Source: Betaproteobacteria bacterium (GTDB lineage: Bacteria > Pseudomonadota > Gammaproteobacteria > Burkholderiales > Rhodocyclaceae). Taken from it: DNA of 64,000 nucleotides. The position numbers and the translations under genes are program-made. The stretch lies in assembly GCA_012026885.1 (NCBI GenBank), contig VEPL01000029.1, positions 310,001-374,000 of the forward strand, written 5' to 3'. The notes below the pieces were generated by a model. The model was given only the letters and a program-made list of their open reading frames with translations, made no database searches and had not been told where the DNA came from. Of this stretch, positions 39,132-48,569 are shown piece after piece (position 1 is the first letter of the stretch; every line of letters begins with the position of its first letter).

Positions 39132-39137
39132 TAAAAT
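39132..39137 (+). promoter_or_regulatory. Candidate -10 box for the core glycosyltransferase operon
   Basis: TAAAAT lies 26 bases before the glycosyltransferase ATG in the waaC divergent gap. No clear -35 is visible. Confidence 0.3.
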
Positions 39138-39156
39138 GCCCACTTTCGAAGCCGCG

Positions 39157-39162
39157 ATTATA
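39157..39162 (-). promoter_or_regulatory. Candidate -10 box for waaC-waaA
   Basis: On the minus strand a perfect TATAAT is followed by the discriminator CGCGGC and lies 32 bases before the waaC ATG. It resembles the thiD and mpl elements. The -35 is not obvious. Confidence 0.4.
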
Positions 39163-39163
39163 A

Positions 39164-39928
39164 ATGTCCGCCCCGCGCCAGCCGATGTCCGTCGCGATCA
39201 TCACCCTCAACGCCGCTGGGCAACTGGCCGCCTGCCTCGACAGCGTCCGCTTCGCCGACGAGGTCGTGGTGGTCGATTCAGGCAGCAGCGACAACACCGT
39301 CGCACTGGCGAGCGCGGCCGGTGCCCGCGTCATCCACCAGGACTGGCTCGGCTTCGGCGCACAGAAGCAGTTCGCCGTGGAAGCAGCAGCACACGACTGG
39401 GTGCTGTGCCTCGACGCCGACGAGCGGGTGACACCCGAATTGCGGACCGCCATCGAAATGGCCCTGAATGCGCCCTCGACCGCAGCTTTCCGCTTCGCCC
39501 GGCGCAATCGCTTCCTCGGCCGCTACCTGCGCCACGGCGAGGGTTACCCGGACTGGAGCCTGCGTCTCTTCGACCGCCGCCGCGGCCGCTGGTCGGACGA
39601 TACGGTCCACGAGAAAGTGATCGCTGAAGGATCGGTGGCGACGCTGCCCGGCGATCTCCTGCACGACTCGGCCGAGACCTTGGCCGCCTACCTCGCCAAG
39701 CAGAACCGCTACACCACGCTCGCCGCCGAAATGGCGGTCGCCGCCGGCAAGCGGGCGGGTCTCGCGCGCATCGCCTTCAGCCCGCTGGTCCGCTTCGTCA
39801 AGTTCTACATTATCCGCCAGGGCTTCCGCGACGGCCTGCCCGGCTTCGTCCACATCGTCATCGGCTGCTTCAACAGCTTCTGCAAGTACGCCAAGATGCG
39901 CGAACTGGAGACAGGAAAGACATCATGA
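39164..39928 (+). CDS. Glycosyltransferase family 2, LPS core type (WaaE/KdtX-like)
   Basis: A 254-residue GT-A enzyme. The N-terminus [20 protein letters not shown] and [15 protein letters not shown] bind the nucleotide sugar, [14 protein letters not shown] is the DxD-type region, and [24 protein letters not shown] is typical of the WaaE/KdtX branch (landmark [10 protein letters not shown]). It probably adds a hexose to the LPS core; the sugar is not determinable. The start is either the ATG at 39164 or the one at 39185; neither has a good ribosome site. It overlaps the epimerase gene by four bases. Confidence 0.88.
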   Translation: MSAPRQPMSVAIITLNAAGQLAACLDSVRFADEVVVVDSGSSDNTVALASAAGARVIHQDWLGFGAQKQFAVEAAAHDWVLCLDADERVTPELRTAIEMALNAPSTAAFRFARRNRFLGRYLRHGEGYPDWSLRLFDRRRGRWSDDTVHEKVIAEGSVATLPGDLLHDSAETLAAYLAKQNRYTTLAAEMAVAAGKRAGLARIAFSPLVRFVKFYIIRQGFRDGLPGFVHIVIGCFNSFCKYAKMRELETGKTS

Positions 39929-40932
39929 AAGTGCTGGTCACCGGTGCCGCCGGGTTTATCGGGATGTCCACCACGCTGCGCCTGCTCGCGCGGGGCGACG
40001 AGGTGGTCGGGCTCGACAACGTCAACGACTACTACGAAGTCAGCCTCAAGGAGGCACGCCTGGCACGCCTGACCGGCCACGCCAACTTCCGCTTCGTCAG
40101 GATGGACGTCGCCGACCGACCTGGCATCGCCGAACTTTTCGCCGGCGAGCGTTTCGACAAGGTCATCCACCTCGCCGCCCAGGCCGGCGTGCGCTACTCG
40201 CTGCAGAATCCGCATGCCTATGTCGATAGCAACCTAGTCGGCTTCGTGAATATCCTCGAGGGCTGCCGCCACGGCGGCGTAAAGCACCTCGTCTACGCGT
40301 CGAGTTCGAGCGTCTACGGCGGCAACACGAAAATGCCGTTCTCCGAGCACGACAGCGTCGACCACCCGGTCAGTCTCTACGCGGCGACCAAGAAGGCCAA
40401 CGAACTGATGGCCCACACCTACAGCCACCTTTACGGCCTGCCGACCACCGGCCTGCGCTTCTTCACCGTCTACGGACCTTGGGGCCGGCCGGACATGTCG
40501 CCTATCCTCTTTGCCGGCGCCATCCTCCGCGGCGAGCCGATCAAGGTGTTCAACCACGGCAACATGAAGCGCGACTTCACCTACATCGACGACATCGTCG
40601 AAGGGGTGATCCGTGCCAGCGACCGCGTCGCGATGCCCGACCCCGGCTACGATCCGCTGGCAGCCGACCCGGCAACTAGCAGTGCGCCATACCGGGTTTT
40701 CAATATCGGCAACAGCAATCCGGTGCCGCTGATGGAGTTCATCGCGGCGATCGAGGACGCGATCGGCCGCCCTGCCGAAAAGATCTTCCTGCCCATGCAG
40801 GACGGCGACGTCCCGGCCACTTATGCCGACACGTCCCTGCTCGACAACTGGGTCGGTTTCGCCCCGGGGACGCCGGTGCGGGAAGGTGTGGCCCGTTTCG
40901 TCGCGTGGTATCGCGACTACTATCGGGTCTGA
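39925..40932 (+). CDS. NAD-dependent epimerase, UDP-glucuronate 4-epimerase type
   Basis: A 335-residue extended short-chain dehydrogenase. The Rossmann loop is GAAGFIG at 7-13, the catalytic pair is in [10 protein letters not shown] and YAATKKANE, and [12 protein letters not shown] and [15 protein letters not shown] mark the UDP-GlcA 4-epimerase/WbpP-like branch. It should supply UDP-galacturonate or a related sugar for LPS or capsule. It is cotranscribed with the glycosyltransferase (ATGA overlap). Confidence 0.9.
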   Translation: MKVLVTGAAGFIGMSTTLRLLARGDEVVGLDNVNDYYEVSLKEARLARLTGHANFRFVRMDVADRPGIAELFAGERFDKVIHLAAQAGVRYSLQNPHAYVDSNLVGFVNILEGCRHGGVKHLVYASSSSVYGGNTKMPFSEHDSVDHPVSLYAATKKANELMAHTYSHLYGLPTTGLRFFTVYGPWGRPDMSPILFAGAILRGEPIKVFNHGNMKRDFTYIDDIVEGVIRASDRVAMPDPGYDPLAADPATSSAPYRVFNIGNSNPVPLMEFIAAIEDAIGRPAEKIFLPMQDGDVPATYADTSLLDNWVGFAPGTPVREGVARFVAWYRDYYRV

Positions 40933-40956
40933 ACGCTTTTTCAGGAGAAGGAGCAA

Positions 40957-41787
40957 GTGGCCACTTACGCCATCGGCGACATCCAGGGCTGTTACGACTC
41001 CCTCCAGCGCCTGCTCGGCCTGTGCCGCTTCGACCCGCGCAGCGACCGTCTGTGGCTGGTCGGCGACCTGGTCAACCGCGGGCCAGCTTCGCTGGAAACG
41101 CTGCGCTATTTTCGGTCGTTGGGGCCCGCCGCACTGACCGTCCTCGGCAACCACGACCTCTACCTGCTGATGGTGGCGGAAGGGGGTGCCAAGTATCGCG
41201 GCAAGGACGACACGCTGCAGGAGATCCTCGATGCGCCGGACTGCGGCGAACTCCTCGACTGGCTGCGGCGCCAGCCCCTTTGCCATGTCGAAGGGAACTA
41301 CTGTCTCGTCCATGCCGGCCTGCTGCCGCAATGGACAGCCGTCCGCGCCCGCGAACTGGCGCGTGAGGTCGAGGCCGCCCTGCAGGGCCCGGATTACCGG
41401 GAATTCATCCTCAACCTGTGGGGCAGCGAGCCGGCCGCCTGGTCCGACGATCTCGCCGGCTGGCGGCGCCTGCGCGTCATCGTCAATGCGATGACCCGGA
41501 TGCGCTTCTGCACCCGCGATGGAACCATGGAGTTCAAGGTCAAGGGCAAGGTCGCCAACGCGCCAGCCGGCTACCTGCCCTGGTTCGAACTACCCGACCG
41601 CCTGAGCACCGACAGCGTCCTGGTTACCGGGCACTGGTCCGCCCTCGGCCTCAAGATCACGCCGAACCTGCTGGCGCTGGATTCCGGCTGCCTGTGGGGC
41701 GGCCACCTGACGGCAGTCAGGCTGGAGGACCGGCGGGTGTTCCAGGTGGAGTGCTCGTCAGAGGAAGCCCTGCCGCTGAAGCTATAG
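40957..41787 (+). CDS. apaH: Symmetrical bis(5'-nucleosyl)-tetraphosphatase
   Basis: ApaH hydrolyses Ap4A to two ADP and can remove Np4 caps from RNA. The 276-residue metallophosphatase has GDIQGCYD (Gln where E. coli has the metal-ligand His, a known variant), GDLVNRGP, LGNHDLY and the C-terminal VTGHWSALGLK and LDSGCLWGGHLTAV. The start is GTG at 40957 behind AGGAG. Its last 71 bases overlap the 3' end of olsA on the opposite strand. Confidence 0.94.
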   Translation: MATYAIGDIQGCYDSLQRLLGLCRFDPRSDRLWLVGDLVNRGPASLETLRYFRSLGPAALTVLGNHDLYLLMVAEGGAKYRGKDDTLQEILDAPDCGELLDWLRRQPLCHVEGNYCLVHAGLLPQWTAVRARELAREVEAALQGPDYREFILNLWGSEPAAWSDDLAGWRRLRVIVNAMTRMRFCTRDGTMEFKVKGKVANAPAGYLPWFELPDRLSTDSVLVTGHWSALGLKITPNLLALDSGCLWGGHLTAVRLEDRRVFQVECSSEEALPLKL

Positions 41788-42463
41788 CTGCCCGGGCGGC
41801 AGCGGCAACTGCGCGCCGGTCCTCGCCCGCCAGCCCGCACGGCGGCAGCGCCACGAGGCGCGCGACGAGGCGCGGGCTGCCAATGATCGCCTGCGCGCTC
41901 TCGATCAACGAAACATCCCCGTCGTAGCGCGGCGCCAGGCTGCGCTCGCCGCTCTTCTCCCAAAAGGACAAGGCAACCGGCACGACCGGCCGTCCGGCGG
42001 AGAGCGCCGGCTGCAGAAGTGCAGCGTGAAAATGCAGCAGGCAGCGTCCGTCGCTGGTGGTTCCTTCCGGAAAGACGGCGACATGCCGCCCGCGCGATAG
42101 CAGGTCGGCGATCTCGGCATTGACGATGCGCGCGTGGCCGCGGCTGCCGCGGCGCAGGAAGATGGTGCCGTTGCGTGCCGCCAGCCAGCCGATCAGCGGC
42201 CAGTCGCACACCTCTGCCTTGGCGATGAAGGCGGCCGGCAGGGCGGCATTGATGACGAAGATATCGAGCCAGGAGATGTGATTGGCGACCAGCAGGGCGC
42301 CCGCTGGCGCACACCCGAGGTCGACCTCGAGGTCGACGCCGAGCGCATCGAGCAGGGCGGCCGACCAGTCCTGCAGGAGACGCAGGCGCAAGCGCTCGCG
42401 GCACAGCGGAAAGACGGCCAGCACGACCAGCGCTCCGGCTGCAAGCAGGAGGCCGATGCGCAA
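41717..42463 (-). CDS. olsA: 1-acyl-glycerol-3-phosphate acyltransferase family (candidate OlsA)
   Basis: A 248-residue PlsC-family O-acyltransferase. The catalytic NHISWLDIF (H-x4-D) is followed by the acceptor-binding VFPEGTTSDG motif and VVPVALSFW. Lying directly behind a candidate olsB, it probably acylates lyso-ornithine lipid, as OlsA does; a role in phospholipid synthesis is the alternative. The start is uncertain: TTG at 42463 is given here, but the frame stays open upstream to a CTG at 42502 that has GGGGA before it and overlaps the olsB stop. Confidence 0.82.
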   Translation of the reverse strand: MRIGLLLAAGALVVLAVFPLCRERLRLRLLQDWSAALLDALGVDLEVDLGCAPAGALLVANHISWLDIFVINAALPAAFIAKAEVCDWPLIGWLAARNGTIFLRRGSRGHARIVNAEIADLLSRGRHVAVFPEGTTSDGRCLLHFHAALLQPALSAGRPVVPVALSFWEKSGERSLAPRYDGDVSLIESAQAIIGSPRLVARLVALPPCGLAGEDRRAVAAAARAAIASAAGLPLTSTPPGTPAGPPA

Positions 42464-42498
42464 ATAGCGTACGGCGCGGAGGAGTACGGGAATGCGCT

Positions 42499-43260
42499 TC
42501 AGCCGGAATCCCCGAGATAGTGGCGCGCATAACGCGACGAGACGCGCGCCATGGGCATCAGGATGGGCAGGTCGGCGGTGTTGAAATCTGGATCCCAGGC
42601 CGGTTCACCGCAAATCCAGGCGCCGGCGCGCAGGTAGCCCTTGATCAGCGGCGGCGTCTCCGCCGGAAGATCCTGGCGCAGCGCTGCGAGCGGCAGCGGA
42701 CAGCGAGGGAATACGCGATACTCGGGCGGCCCGAGATGCTCGTCGGCAAGGCGGGTGTAGAGGCTGGCCGCGGCATGGCCGCCGTCGGCCATGCTGACCG
42801 AGGCGCAGCCCATCAGGTAGTCGTAGCAGTTCTCGGTCATGTAGCGCGCAAGCCCCGACCAGAGCAGGGCGATGGTTGCGCCGGTGCGGTAGTCGGGATG
42901 GACGCAGGAGCGGCCGATCTCGACGAGGCGTGGGCGCAGGTGCTGCAGGCGGGTGAGGTCGAATTCGTTCTCCGAGTAATAGCCGATCCGGCCGGCGCTC
43001 TCCGGGGACAGGATACGGTAGGTACCGACGGTTTCGCCGCTGTCGTCGTCACGCACAACGAGGTGGCGGCAATGGGGGTCATAGACGTCATGGTCGACCC
43101 CGGGAATGCGGTTGGCCAGCCGGGCACCGAGTTCGCCGGCGAAGACCCGGTAGCGCAGGCGCTGCGCCTCGAGAATCTCTGCGCTTCCCTGCGCGATGCC
43201 GACGCTGAGGCGGCGCTTGGCCGGACGCTGGCGCCCGGCGGACTGATGCAGATGTTCCAT
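42499..43260 (-). CDS. olsB: GNAT-fold N-acyltransferase (candidate L-ornithine N-acyltransferase OlsB)
   Basis: A 253-residue member of the OlsB/hemolysin-like acyltransferase family. EAQRLRYRVFAGELGA near the N-terminus, CRHLVVRDDDSGETVGTYRIL and VEIGRSCVHPDYRTGATIALLW are the family landmarks. OlsB attaches a 3-hydroxy fatty acid to ornithine to make lyso-ornithine lipid, a phosphate-free membrane lipid often used under phosphate limitation. The ATG at 43260 lies behind GGAG, which is inside a perfect 8-bp hairpin. Confidence 0.82.
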   Translation of the reverse strand: MEHLHQSAGRQRPAKRRLSVGIAQGSAEILEAQRLRYRVFAGELGARLANRIPGVDHDVYDPHCRHLVVRDDDSGETVGTYRILSPESAGRIGYYSENEFDLTRLQHLRPRLVEIGRSCVHPDYRTGATIALLWSGLARYMTENCYDYLMGCASVSMADGGHAAASLYTRLADEHLGPPEYRVFPRCPLPLAALRQDLPAETPPLIKGYLRAGAWICGEPAWDPDFNTADLPILMPMARVSSRYARHYLGDSG

Positions 43261-43262
43261 CG

Positions 43263-43288
43263 TGTTCTCCTGGTGATGATGGAGAACA
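43263..43288 (-). promoter_or_regulatory. Hairpin masking the olsB ribosome site
   Basis: On the minus strand TGTTCTCC (43288-43281) and GGAGAACA (43270-43263) form a perfect 8-bp stem with a 10-base loop. The GGAG Shine-Dalgarno of olsB is the start of the second arm, two bases of spacing remain before the ATG side, and nothing else lies in between. It could act as a translational switch or RNA thermometer. Confidence 0.65.
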
Positions 43289-43340
43289 AGTCTGGAACCC
43301 CCGGGTTACGCGCGCGTTGCCGGAACGTGACGCCGGCGTT

Positions 43341-44273
43341 TCACCACGGACTGTCGCCGAACGCCCGCCGGTAGCGCTCGCCGATCTCGTCGCGGCTCGG
43401 CTGGTGATTCTGGCCGCCGCGATGGGCGATCTTGATCGCGCCCATGACGGCAGCGAGACGCCCGGTACGCAGCCAGTCGAAACCGTGGGCGATCCCGTAG
43501 AGGAGGCCGGCACGATAGGCATCGCCGCAACCGGTGGGGTCGACGACGGCATCGGCGGCGACACAGGGGATGTCGATGCGGCCGCCCGCAACGTAGAGGC
43601 TGGACCCTTCGCCGCCGCGCGTGACGATGAGCGCCTCGACCGCGCCGGCCAGCTGCTCGAGGCTGCGCCCGGTACGGTCGCACAGGAGTTGCGCCTCGTA
43701 GTCGTTGAAGCATGCATAGGTCGCCAGCTGCATGAAGTCGAGCAGGTCGTCGCCGCTGAACATCGGCAGGCCCTGGCCCGGATCGAAGATGAACGGCACG
43801 CCGGCGGCCGCGAAGTCGCGCGCATGCTGCAGCATGCCCTCGCGCCCGTCGGGGGCGACGATGCCGAGGCGGGCATTGGCGCGGTCGACCTTGTTCAGGT
43901 GCGAAAAACTCATGGCCCCCGGGTGGAAGGCGGTGATCTGGTTGTCGTCGAGGTCGGTGGTGATGAAGGCCTGGGCGGTAAAGCTGCCGGGCACCTGGCG
44001 GATATGGTCGCGGCGCAAGCCGAGCCGGTCGAGGCGCTCCAGGTACGGAGCCGCATCGTCGCCGACTGTCGCCATGATCGCCGGCTCGCCGCCGAGCAGC
44101 ATCAGGTTGTAGGCAATGTTGCCGGCGCAGCCGCCGAATTCGCGCCGCATCTCGGGAACGAGAAAGGCGACGTTCAGGATATGGATCTGTTCCGGCAGGA
44201 TGTGGTGCTTGAAGCGGTCCGGAAAGACCATGATGTTGTCGAAGGCGAGGGAACCGCAGATGAGCGTGGTCAT
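43341..44273 (-). CDS. PfkB family carbohydrate (adenosine-type) kinase
   Basis: A 310-residue ribokinase-family kinase. It begins MTTLICGSLAFDNIMVF and has FGGCAGNIAYNLMLLGG (substrate-binding), ALIVTRGGEGSSLY and the catalytic/anion-hole motif DPTGCGDAYRAGLLYG. Betaproteobacterial relatives are annotated as adenosine kinase or generic sugar kinases; the substrate cannot be fixed from sequence. The ATG at 44273 is one base after the stop of the zinc-ribbon gene, so the pair is coupled. Confidence 0.86.
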   Translation of the reverse strand: MTTLICGSLAFDNIMVFPDRFKHHILPEQIHILNVAFLVPEMRREFGGCAGNIAYNLMLLGGEPAIMATVGDDAAPYLERLDRLGLRRDHIRQVPGSFTAQAFITTDLDDNQITAFHPGAMSFSHLNKVDRANARLGIVAPDGREGMLQHARDFAAAGVPFIFDPGQGLPMFSGDDLLDFMQLATYACFNDYEAQLLCDRTGRSLEQLAGAVEALIVTRGGEGSSLYVAGGRIDIPCVAADAVVDPTGCGDAYRAGLLYGIAHGFDWLRTGRLAAVMGAIKIAHRGGQNHQPSRDEIGERYRRAFGDSPW

Positions 44274-44274
44274 G

Positions 44275-45285
44275 TCAGGGGTAAATGGCATCGAGTCGGT
44301 AGCCGGCAGCCGCAGCGCCCTGGAGATCGATCCATAGGCGCACGGCGATTTCGCCGGCAGGCGGGAAAACCGCCGAGTCCCCGCCCGGTGGCAGGTAGTC
44401 GGCAGCGGTGAGGAGGCGGCGCGACAGCGGACGGTCAGCGGCGTCGGTCAATGTCAGGTCGAGCACCGGCCAGTCCTGGGCATATGGCGCCCAGTTGCGC
44501 AAGCGGGCCTGCAGGAGCAGCAGGCCACGCGCATTGTCGGACTGCAGGTCGGCGGATTCGACGCTGATCAGGTCACGGTTGCGCGGCAGGCCGATTTCGA
44601 GGCCCAGCCCTTCGGCGACGGATCGCAACTGCGGCATGCGCACAGCGGCCTCGACGCGGAAATGGTAGAGCAGTTGCCCCCCGAAAACAGCGGCAAGCAC
44701 CAGGGCAGCGAGCACATAGGGCCAACGCAAGGGGCGCGCGTCGGTGATCGCGAAGCCTGCGGAAGCGTCCGCTGCCAGCACCCCGGCCGCCCAGCGGTTG
44801 TAGCCCGGTGCTTCGCTCAGGTCGCGTACGGCTGCCATTCCGGCAGCGCGGACGGCATCGACCGGGTCGACAGCCGTTTCCGGTGCGCGGTCGCCGGCAG
44901 CCTGGGGCTCCTCCCCGGCAGTCGCGGACTCCGCCGCGGCGACGGTTGCCGTCGAAAGGTCCGTAGCCGGGAAATCTGCCGGCGGCACTTCGTCAGCCAG
45001 CGGCATCTGCTCCGCGCATGCTTCCTCGATGGACGTTTCCGGCACGGGCGGGGAATCCGGCTCCCTCGTGGCGGCAACTTCCGGCGGCGGCGTCTCGACA
45101 GCCGGCGGCAGCTGTGCCGGAGGCCCTTCAGTTTCAGGCGTGGATGACAGCGCCTCGACGACAAGTTCGTCGAACGCGTTGAAGACCGCCTGGCAGCGAC
45201 CGCAACGGACGCGGCCGGCCCGCGCCCGCAACTGCTCCGAGGTGACGACAAAAACGGTGCGGCACTCGGGGCAACGGGTCTGCAT
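44275..45285 (-). CDS. MJ0042 zinc-ribbon / DUF3426 membrane protein
   Basis: A 336-residue protein with an N-terminal zinc finger (CPEC at about 5-8 and CGRC at about 29-32), a long acidic Pro/Glu/Ala-rich linker (about 50-180), one transmembrane helix (about 210-230, WPYVLAALVLAAVFGGQLL) and a C-terminal DUF3426 beta domain. Function unknown. It is regularly placed after prmA in betaproteobacteria. The start shares one base with the prmA stop. Confidence 0.88.
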   Translation of the reverse strand: MQTRCPECRTVFVVTSEQLRARAGRVRCGRCQAVFNAFDELVVEALSSTPETEGPPAQLPPAVETPPPEVAATREPDSPPVPETSIEEACAEQMPLADEVPPADFPATDLSTATVAAAESATAGEEPQAAGDRAPETAVDPVDAVRAAGMAAVRDLSEAPGYNRWAAGVLAADASAGFAITDARPLRWPYVLAALVLAAVFGGQLLYHFRVEAAVRMPQLRSVAEGLGLEIGLPRNRDLISVESADLQSDNARGLLLLQARLRNWAPYAQDWPVLDLTLTDAADRPLSRRLLTAADYLPPGGDSAVFPPAGEIAVRLWIDLQGAAAAGYRLDAIYP

Positions 45286-46175
45286 CAGGTCTTCTCCCCG
45301 GCGAGACAGACCCAGCCTTCGCGTACGTCGGCAATCGCGAGCTTCGCCCATGGCGCATAGACCGCGATGATCTCGCCGGCCTGCTCGTGCAGGATGCCGG
45401 ACAACGCCAGCTTCCCGCCCGGACGCACGAGGGCGCAGATGGCCGGCGCGAGGACGCGCAGCGGGTTGGACAGGATGTTTGCCACGACCAGATCATATGT
45501 GCCGGCGAGTGGCTGCGCCGAATCGGCGAAGGTCACGGCGACCCCGTTGCGCTCCGCGTTGTCGCGCGCGGCCGCAACCGCCTGCGGGTCGATGTCGACC
45601 CCGGCAACGACGCCGGCACCGAGGCGGGCTGCAGCGATCGCCAGGATGCCGGAACCGCAGCCGTAGTCGAGCATGCTGCAGGCGGGCGAGACATTGCGCT
45701 CGAGCCACTCGAGGCAAAGCCGGGTGGTGGGGTGCGACCCCGTGCCGAAAGCCATGCCCGGGTCGAGTATCAGGTTGATCGCCGCCGGGTCGGGCGTCGC
45801 ATGCCAGGAGGGGACGATCCACAGGCGCTGCGAAACCCGGATCGGGTCGAACTGCGTCTGGGTCAATTGCACCCAGTTCTGCTCGGCGATCGCTTCGACG
45901 GTGAAAGCAGGGCATGTCTTGAGCCCGGCAAGGGCTGTTGCCGCCGCAAGGAGTTCTCCGGGATCGGCATCCGGTTCGAGCAGCGCGACGATACGCGAGT
46001 GGAGCCAGCCCGGAGATATTGCGGAGCCCGGTTCGCCGAACTGCGGCTGCTCGTCGGGGGTGCCGGCATCGGCATCCTCGATGCTGGCCGACAACGCGCC
46101 CGCCGCGATCAGCGCATCGCAGAGCGGTTCGGCGTTGCCAGCGTCGGTGAGGAAACTGAGGCTCTGCCAGCCCAT
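45285..46175 (-). CDS. prmA: Ribosomal protein L11 methyltransferase
   Basis: PrmA trimethylates ribosomal protein L11. The 296-residue protein has the small N-terminal L11-binding domain (MGWQSLSFLT onward), the linker QNWVQLTQTQFDPIRVSQRLWIVPSW (landmark ENW-like QNWVQ), LDPGMAFGTGSHPTT, motif I LDYGCGSGILAIAAARLGA and NILSNPLRVLAP. It follows accC by three bases. Confidence 0.96.
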   Translation of the reverse strand: MGWQSLSFLTDAGNAEPLCDALIAAGALSASIEDADAGTPDEQPQFGEPGSAISPGWLHSRIVALLEPDADPGELLAAATALAGLKTCPAFTVEAIAEQNWVQLTQTQFDPIRVSQRLWIVPSWHATPDPAAINLILDPGMAFGTGSHPTTRLCLEWLERNVSPACSMLDYGCGSGILAIAAARLGAGVVAGVDIDPQAVAAARDNAERNGVAVTFADSAQPLAGTYDLVVANILSNPLRVLAPAICALVRPGGKLALSGILHEQAGEIIAVYAPWAKLAIADVREGWVCLAGEKT

Positions 46176-46178
46176 CGG

Positions 46179-47537
46179 TTACCGCTTGACTTCGCCCTTG
46201 TCGGCGAGCCGTTGCTCGAGATAGTGGATGCTGGTGCCCCCCTCGACGAAACGGGCGTCCTGCATCAATTCCTGGTGCAGCGGGATGTTGGTCTTGATGC
46301 CCTGGACGCTCATCTCGGACAGCGCGATGCGCATGCGGCGGATCGCCTGCTCGCGCGTGTCGCCAAAGGCGATCACCTTGGCCACCATCGAGTCGTAGTG
46401 CGGCGGCACCGTGTAGCCCTGGTAGATGTGGGAATCGACGCGGATGCCGGGACCGCCAGGGGGATGATAAAACTCGATCCGGCCAGGAGATGGCACGAAC
46501 GTGAAGGGATCTTCGGCGTTGATGCGGCATTCGATGGCATGCCCGCGGAAGCTGATGTCCTTCTGCCGATACCGCAGTTTCTCGCCAAAAGCGACGCGGA
46601 TCTGCTCCTGGACGATGTCGATGCCGGTGATCGCCTCGGATACCGGGTGCTCGACCTGGACGCGCGTGTTCATCTCGATGAAATAGAACTCGCCGTTCTC
46701 GTAGAGGAACTCGAACGTGCCGGCACCGCGGTACTTGATCTTGCGACAGGCCTCGGCACAGCGCTCGCCGATGCGGGTGATCAGGCGGGCCGGGATATGC
46801 GGGGCCGGCGCCTCCTCGATGATCTTCTGGTGGCGGCGCTGCATCGAGCAGTCGCGCTCGCCGAGATAGACCGCGTTGCCATGCTCGTCGGCAAGGATCT
46901 GGATTTCCACATGGCGCGGATTTTCCAGGTACTTCTCCATGTAGACCGTGGGATTGCCGAAGGCGGTCTGCGCCTCCTGCCGGGTCATCTGCACCGCATT
47001 GACCAGGGCCGCCTCGGTATGGACGACGCGCATGCCGCGCCCGCCGCCGCCGCCGGCCGCCTTGATGATCACCGGGTAGCCGATGGCACGGGCGATCTTG
47101 ACGATTTCCTTGGGATCATCGGGCAGGGCGCCCTCGGAACCGGGCACGCAAGGAACCTGCGCCTCGCGCATCGCATTCTTCGCCGAAACCTTGTCGCCCA
47201 TCAGGCGGATGGTCTCGGCGCGCGGACCGATGAACGTGAAGCCTGAGGTCTCGACCCGCTCGGCGAAGTCGGCATTCTCCGAGAGGAAGCCGTAACCCGG
47301 GTGAATGGCCTCGGAATCGGTCACCTCGGCCGCCGAAATGATCGCCGGGATGTTCAGGTAGCTCTGCGCCGAAGGGGCGGGACCGATGCACACCGACTCG
47401 TCGGCGAGCTTGACGTACTTGGCGTCGCGATCGGCCTCGGAATGGACGACGACCGTGCGGATGCCGAGTTCGCGACAGGCGCGCTGGATGCGCAGGGCGA
47501 TTTCGCCCCGGTTGGCGATGAGGATCTTGCCGAACAT
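46179..47537 (-). CDS. accC: Acetyl-CoA carboxylase biotin carboxylase subunit
   Basis: AccC carboxylates the biotin of AccB using ATP and bicarbonate, the first half of malonyl-CoA synthesis. The 452-residue ATP-grasp protein starts [17 protein letters not shown] and has the glycine-rich loop [43 protein letters not shown] and [16 protein letters not shown]. The ATG at 47537 lies seven bases after accB. Confidence 0.98.
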   Translation of the reverse strand: MFGKILIANRGEIALRIQRACRELGIRTVVVHSEADRDAKYVKLADESVCIGPAPSAQSYLNIPAIISAAEVTDSEAIHPGYGFLSENADFAERVETSGFTFIGPRAETIRLMGDKVSAKNAMREAQVPCVPGSEGALPDDPKEIVKIARAIGYPVIIKAAGGGGGRGMRVVHTEAALVNAVQMTRQEAQTAFGNPTVYMEKYLENPRHVEIQILADEHGNAVYLGERDCSMQRRHQKIIEEAPAPHIPARLITRIGERCAEACRKIKYRGAGTFEFLYENGEFYFIEMNTRVQVEHPVSEAITGIDIVQEQIRVAFGEKLRYRQKDISFRGHAIECRINAEDPFTFVPSPGRIEFYHPPGGPGIRVDSHIYQGYTVPPHYDSMVAKVIAFGDTREQAIRRMRIALSEMSVQGIKTNIPLHQELMQDARFVEGGTSIHYLEQRLADKGEVKR

Positions 47538-47544
47538 GGCGCGA

Positions 47545-47991
47545 TCAGCCGATGACGAACAGCGGCTGGCCGAACTCGACCGGCTCGCCGTTCTCGACGA
47601 GGATCGCCTTGATGACGCCGGCGGCATCGGACTCGATCTCGTTGAGGAGTTTCATCGCCTCGATGATGCACAGCGTATCGCCTTCCTTGACCGCCTGGCC
47701 GACCTGCGCGAGCGGTTCGGCACCCGGCGAGGAGGCGCGGTAGAAAGTGCCGACCATCGGCGACTTGACGACATGACCGTCGGGAAGGTCGTCGTCGAGA
47801 CCGGCATCCGCCGCCGCAGCGGGCGCAGCCGGGGCGGCGACCGGCACCGCGTAATGGTGCGCCGGCGGCGCCGCGACAGCGCCGTAGTGCTTGGCGATGC
47901 GCACCTTCTCCTCGCCTTCGGTCACCTCGAGTTCGGAAATACCGGACTCCTGGACGAGGTCAATGAGTTTCTTCAGTTTGCGCAGATCCAT
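47545..47991 (-). CDS. accB: Acetyl-CoA carboxylase biotin carboxyl carrier protein
   Basis: A 148-residue carrier. The N-terminal helix [18 protein letters not shown], an Ala/Pro-rich hinge (about 39-65) and the biotinyl domain with [10 protein letters not shown], biotin on K114, are all present, including the thumb-like [17 protein letters not shown] lies five bases before the ATG. It shares the operon aroQ-accB-accC-prmA. Confidence 0.97.
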   Translation of the reverse strand: MDLRKLKKLIDLVQESGISELEVTEGEEKVRIAKHYGAVAAPPAHHYAVPVAAPAAPAAAADAGLDDDLPDGHVVKSPMVGTFYRASSPGAEPLAQVGQAVKEGDTLCIIEAMKLLNEIESDAAGVIKAILVENGEPVEFGQPLFVIG

Positions 47992-48010
47992 GATTGCTCC
48001 CTTGCAATAA

Positions 48011-48041
48011 CCGGCGAGCGGCCCTCAGGCCGCCACGCCGG
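48011..48041 (-). promoter_or_regulatory. Long hairpin in the aroQ-accB gap
   Basis: Two stacked GC stems, 48011-48016 with 48036-48041 and 48018-48023 with 48028-48033, enclose a 4-base loop with a small internal bulge. On the minus strand it is followed by TTATTGCAAGGGAG, so it sits just before the accB ribosome site. It could be an aroQ terminator with a weak T-run, an attenuator, or an accB leader element. Confidence 0.5.
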
Positions 48042-48050
48042 CCGGTTTGA

Positions 48051-48530
48051 CTATTCGGCGGCGAGCCGGTCGATCAGAAATTCGAGGGCGAAGCGGTAGC
48101 CCTCGTGGCCGAGGCCACAGATCACGCCGACGGCGAGATCGGAAAAATACGAATGGTGCCGGAAAGCTTCGCGGGCATGCACGTTGGACAGGTGCACCTC
48201 GACGAAGGGAATCCCCACGGCAGCCAGCGCGTCGCGCAGTGCGACGCTGGTGTGCGTGTAGGCGGCCGGATTGATGACGATGCCGCCGACGCCCTGTTCG
48301 CGGGCGGCGTGGATGCGTTCGACGAGCACGCCCTCGTGGTTGCTCTGGAAGACGTCGAGGTCAAAGCCGGACTCTTGGGCACGACGCAGCAATGCGGCAT
48401 CGATATCGGCCAGCGTCACGCTGCCATAGACTCCCGGCTCACGGGTACCCAGCAGGTTGAGGTTGGGGCCATGAACGACAAGGATCCGGGGGCGAACGGC
48501 GTTATTCGATGCCGCTTTTTGCTTCTTCAT
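48051..48530 (-). CDS. aroQ: 3-dehydroquinate dehydratase, type II
   Basis: AroQ removes water from 3-dehydroquinate in the shikimate pathway; the type II enzyme is a dodecamer. The 159-residue protein has [16 protein letters not shown] with the catalytic Tyr just after, [31 protein letters not shown] and [16 protein letters not shown]. The first residues [10 protein letters not shown] form a short extra tail. It is first in the aroQ-accB-accC-prmA operon. Confidence 0.97.
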   Translation of the reverse strand: MKKQKAASNNAVRPRILVVHGPNLNLLGTREPGVYGSVTLADIDAALLRRAQESGFDLDVFQSNHEGVLVERIHAAREQGVGGIVINPAAYTHTSVALRDALAAVGIPFVEVHLSNVHAREAFRHHSYFSDLAVGVICGLGHEGYRFALEFLIDRLAAE

Positions 48531-48569
48531 GGCTGCAAGTTTGCCGGAAATCGCAGCAAATTGCCAGCC

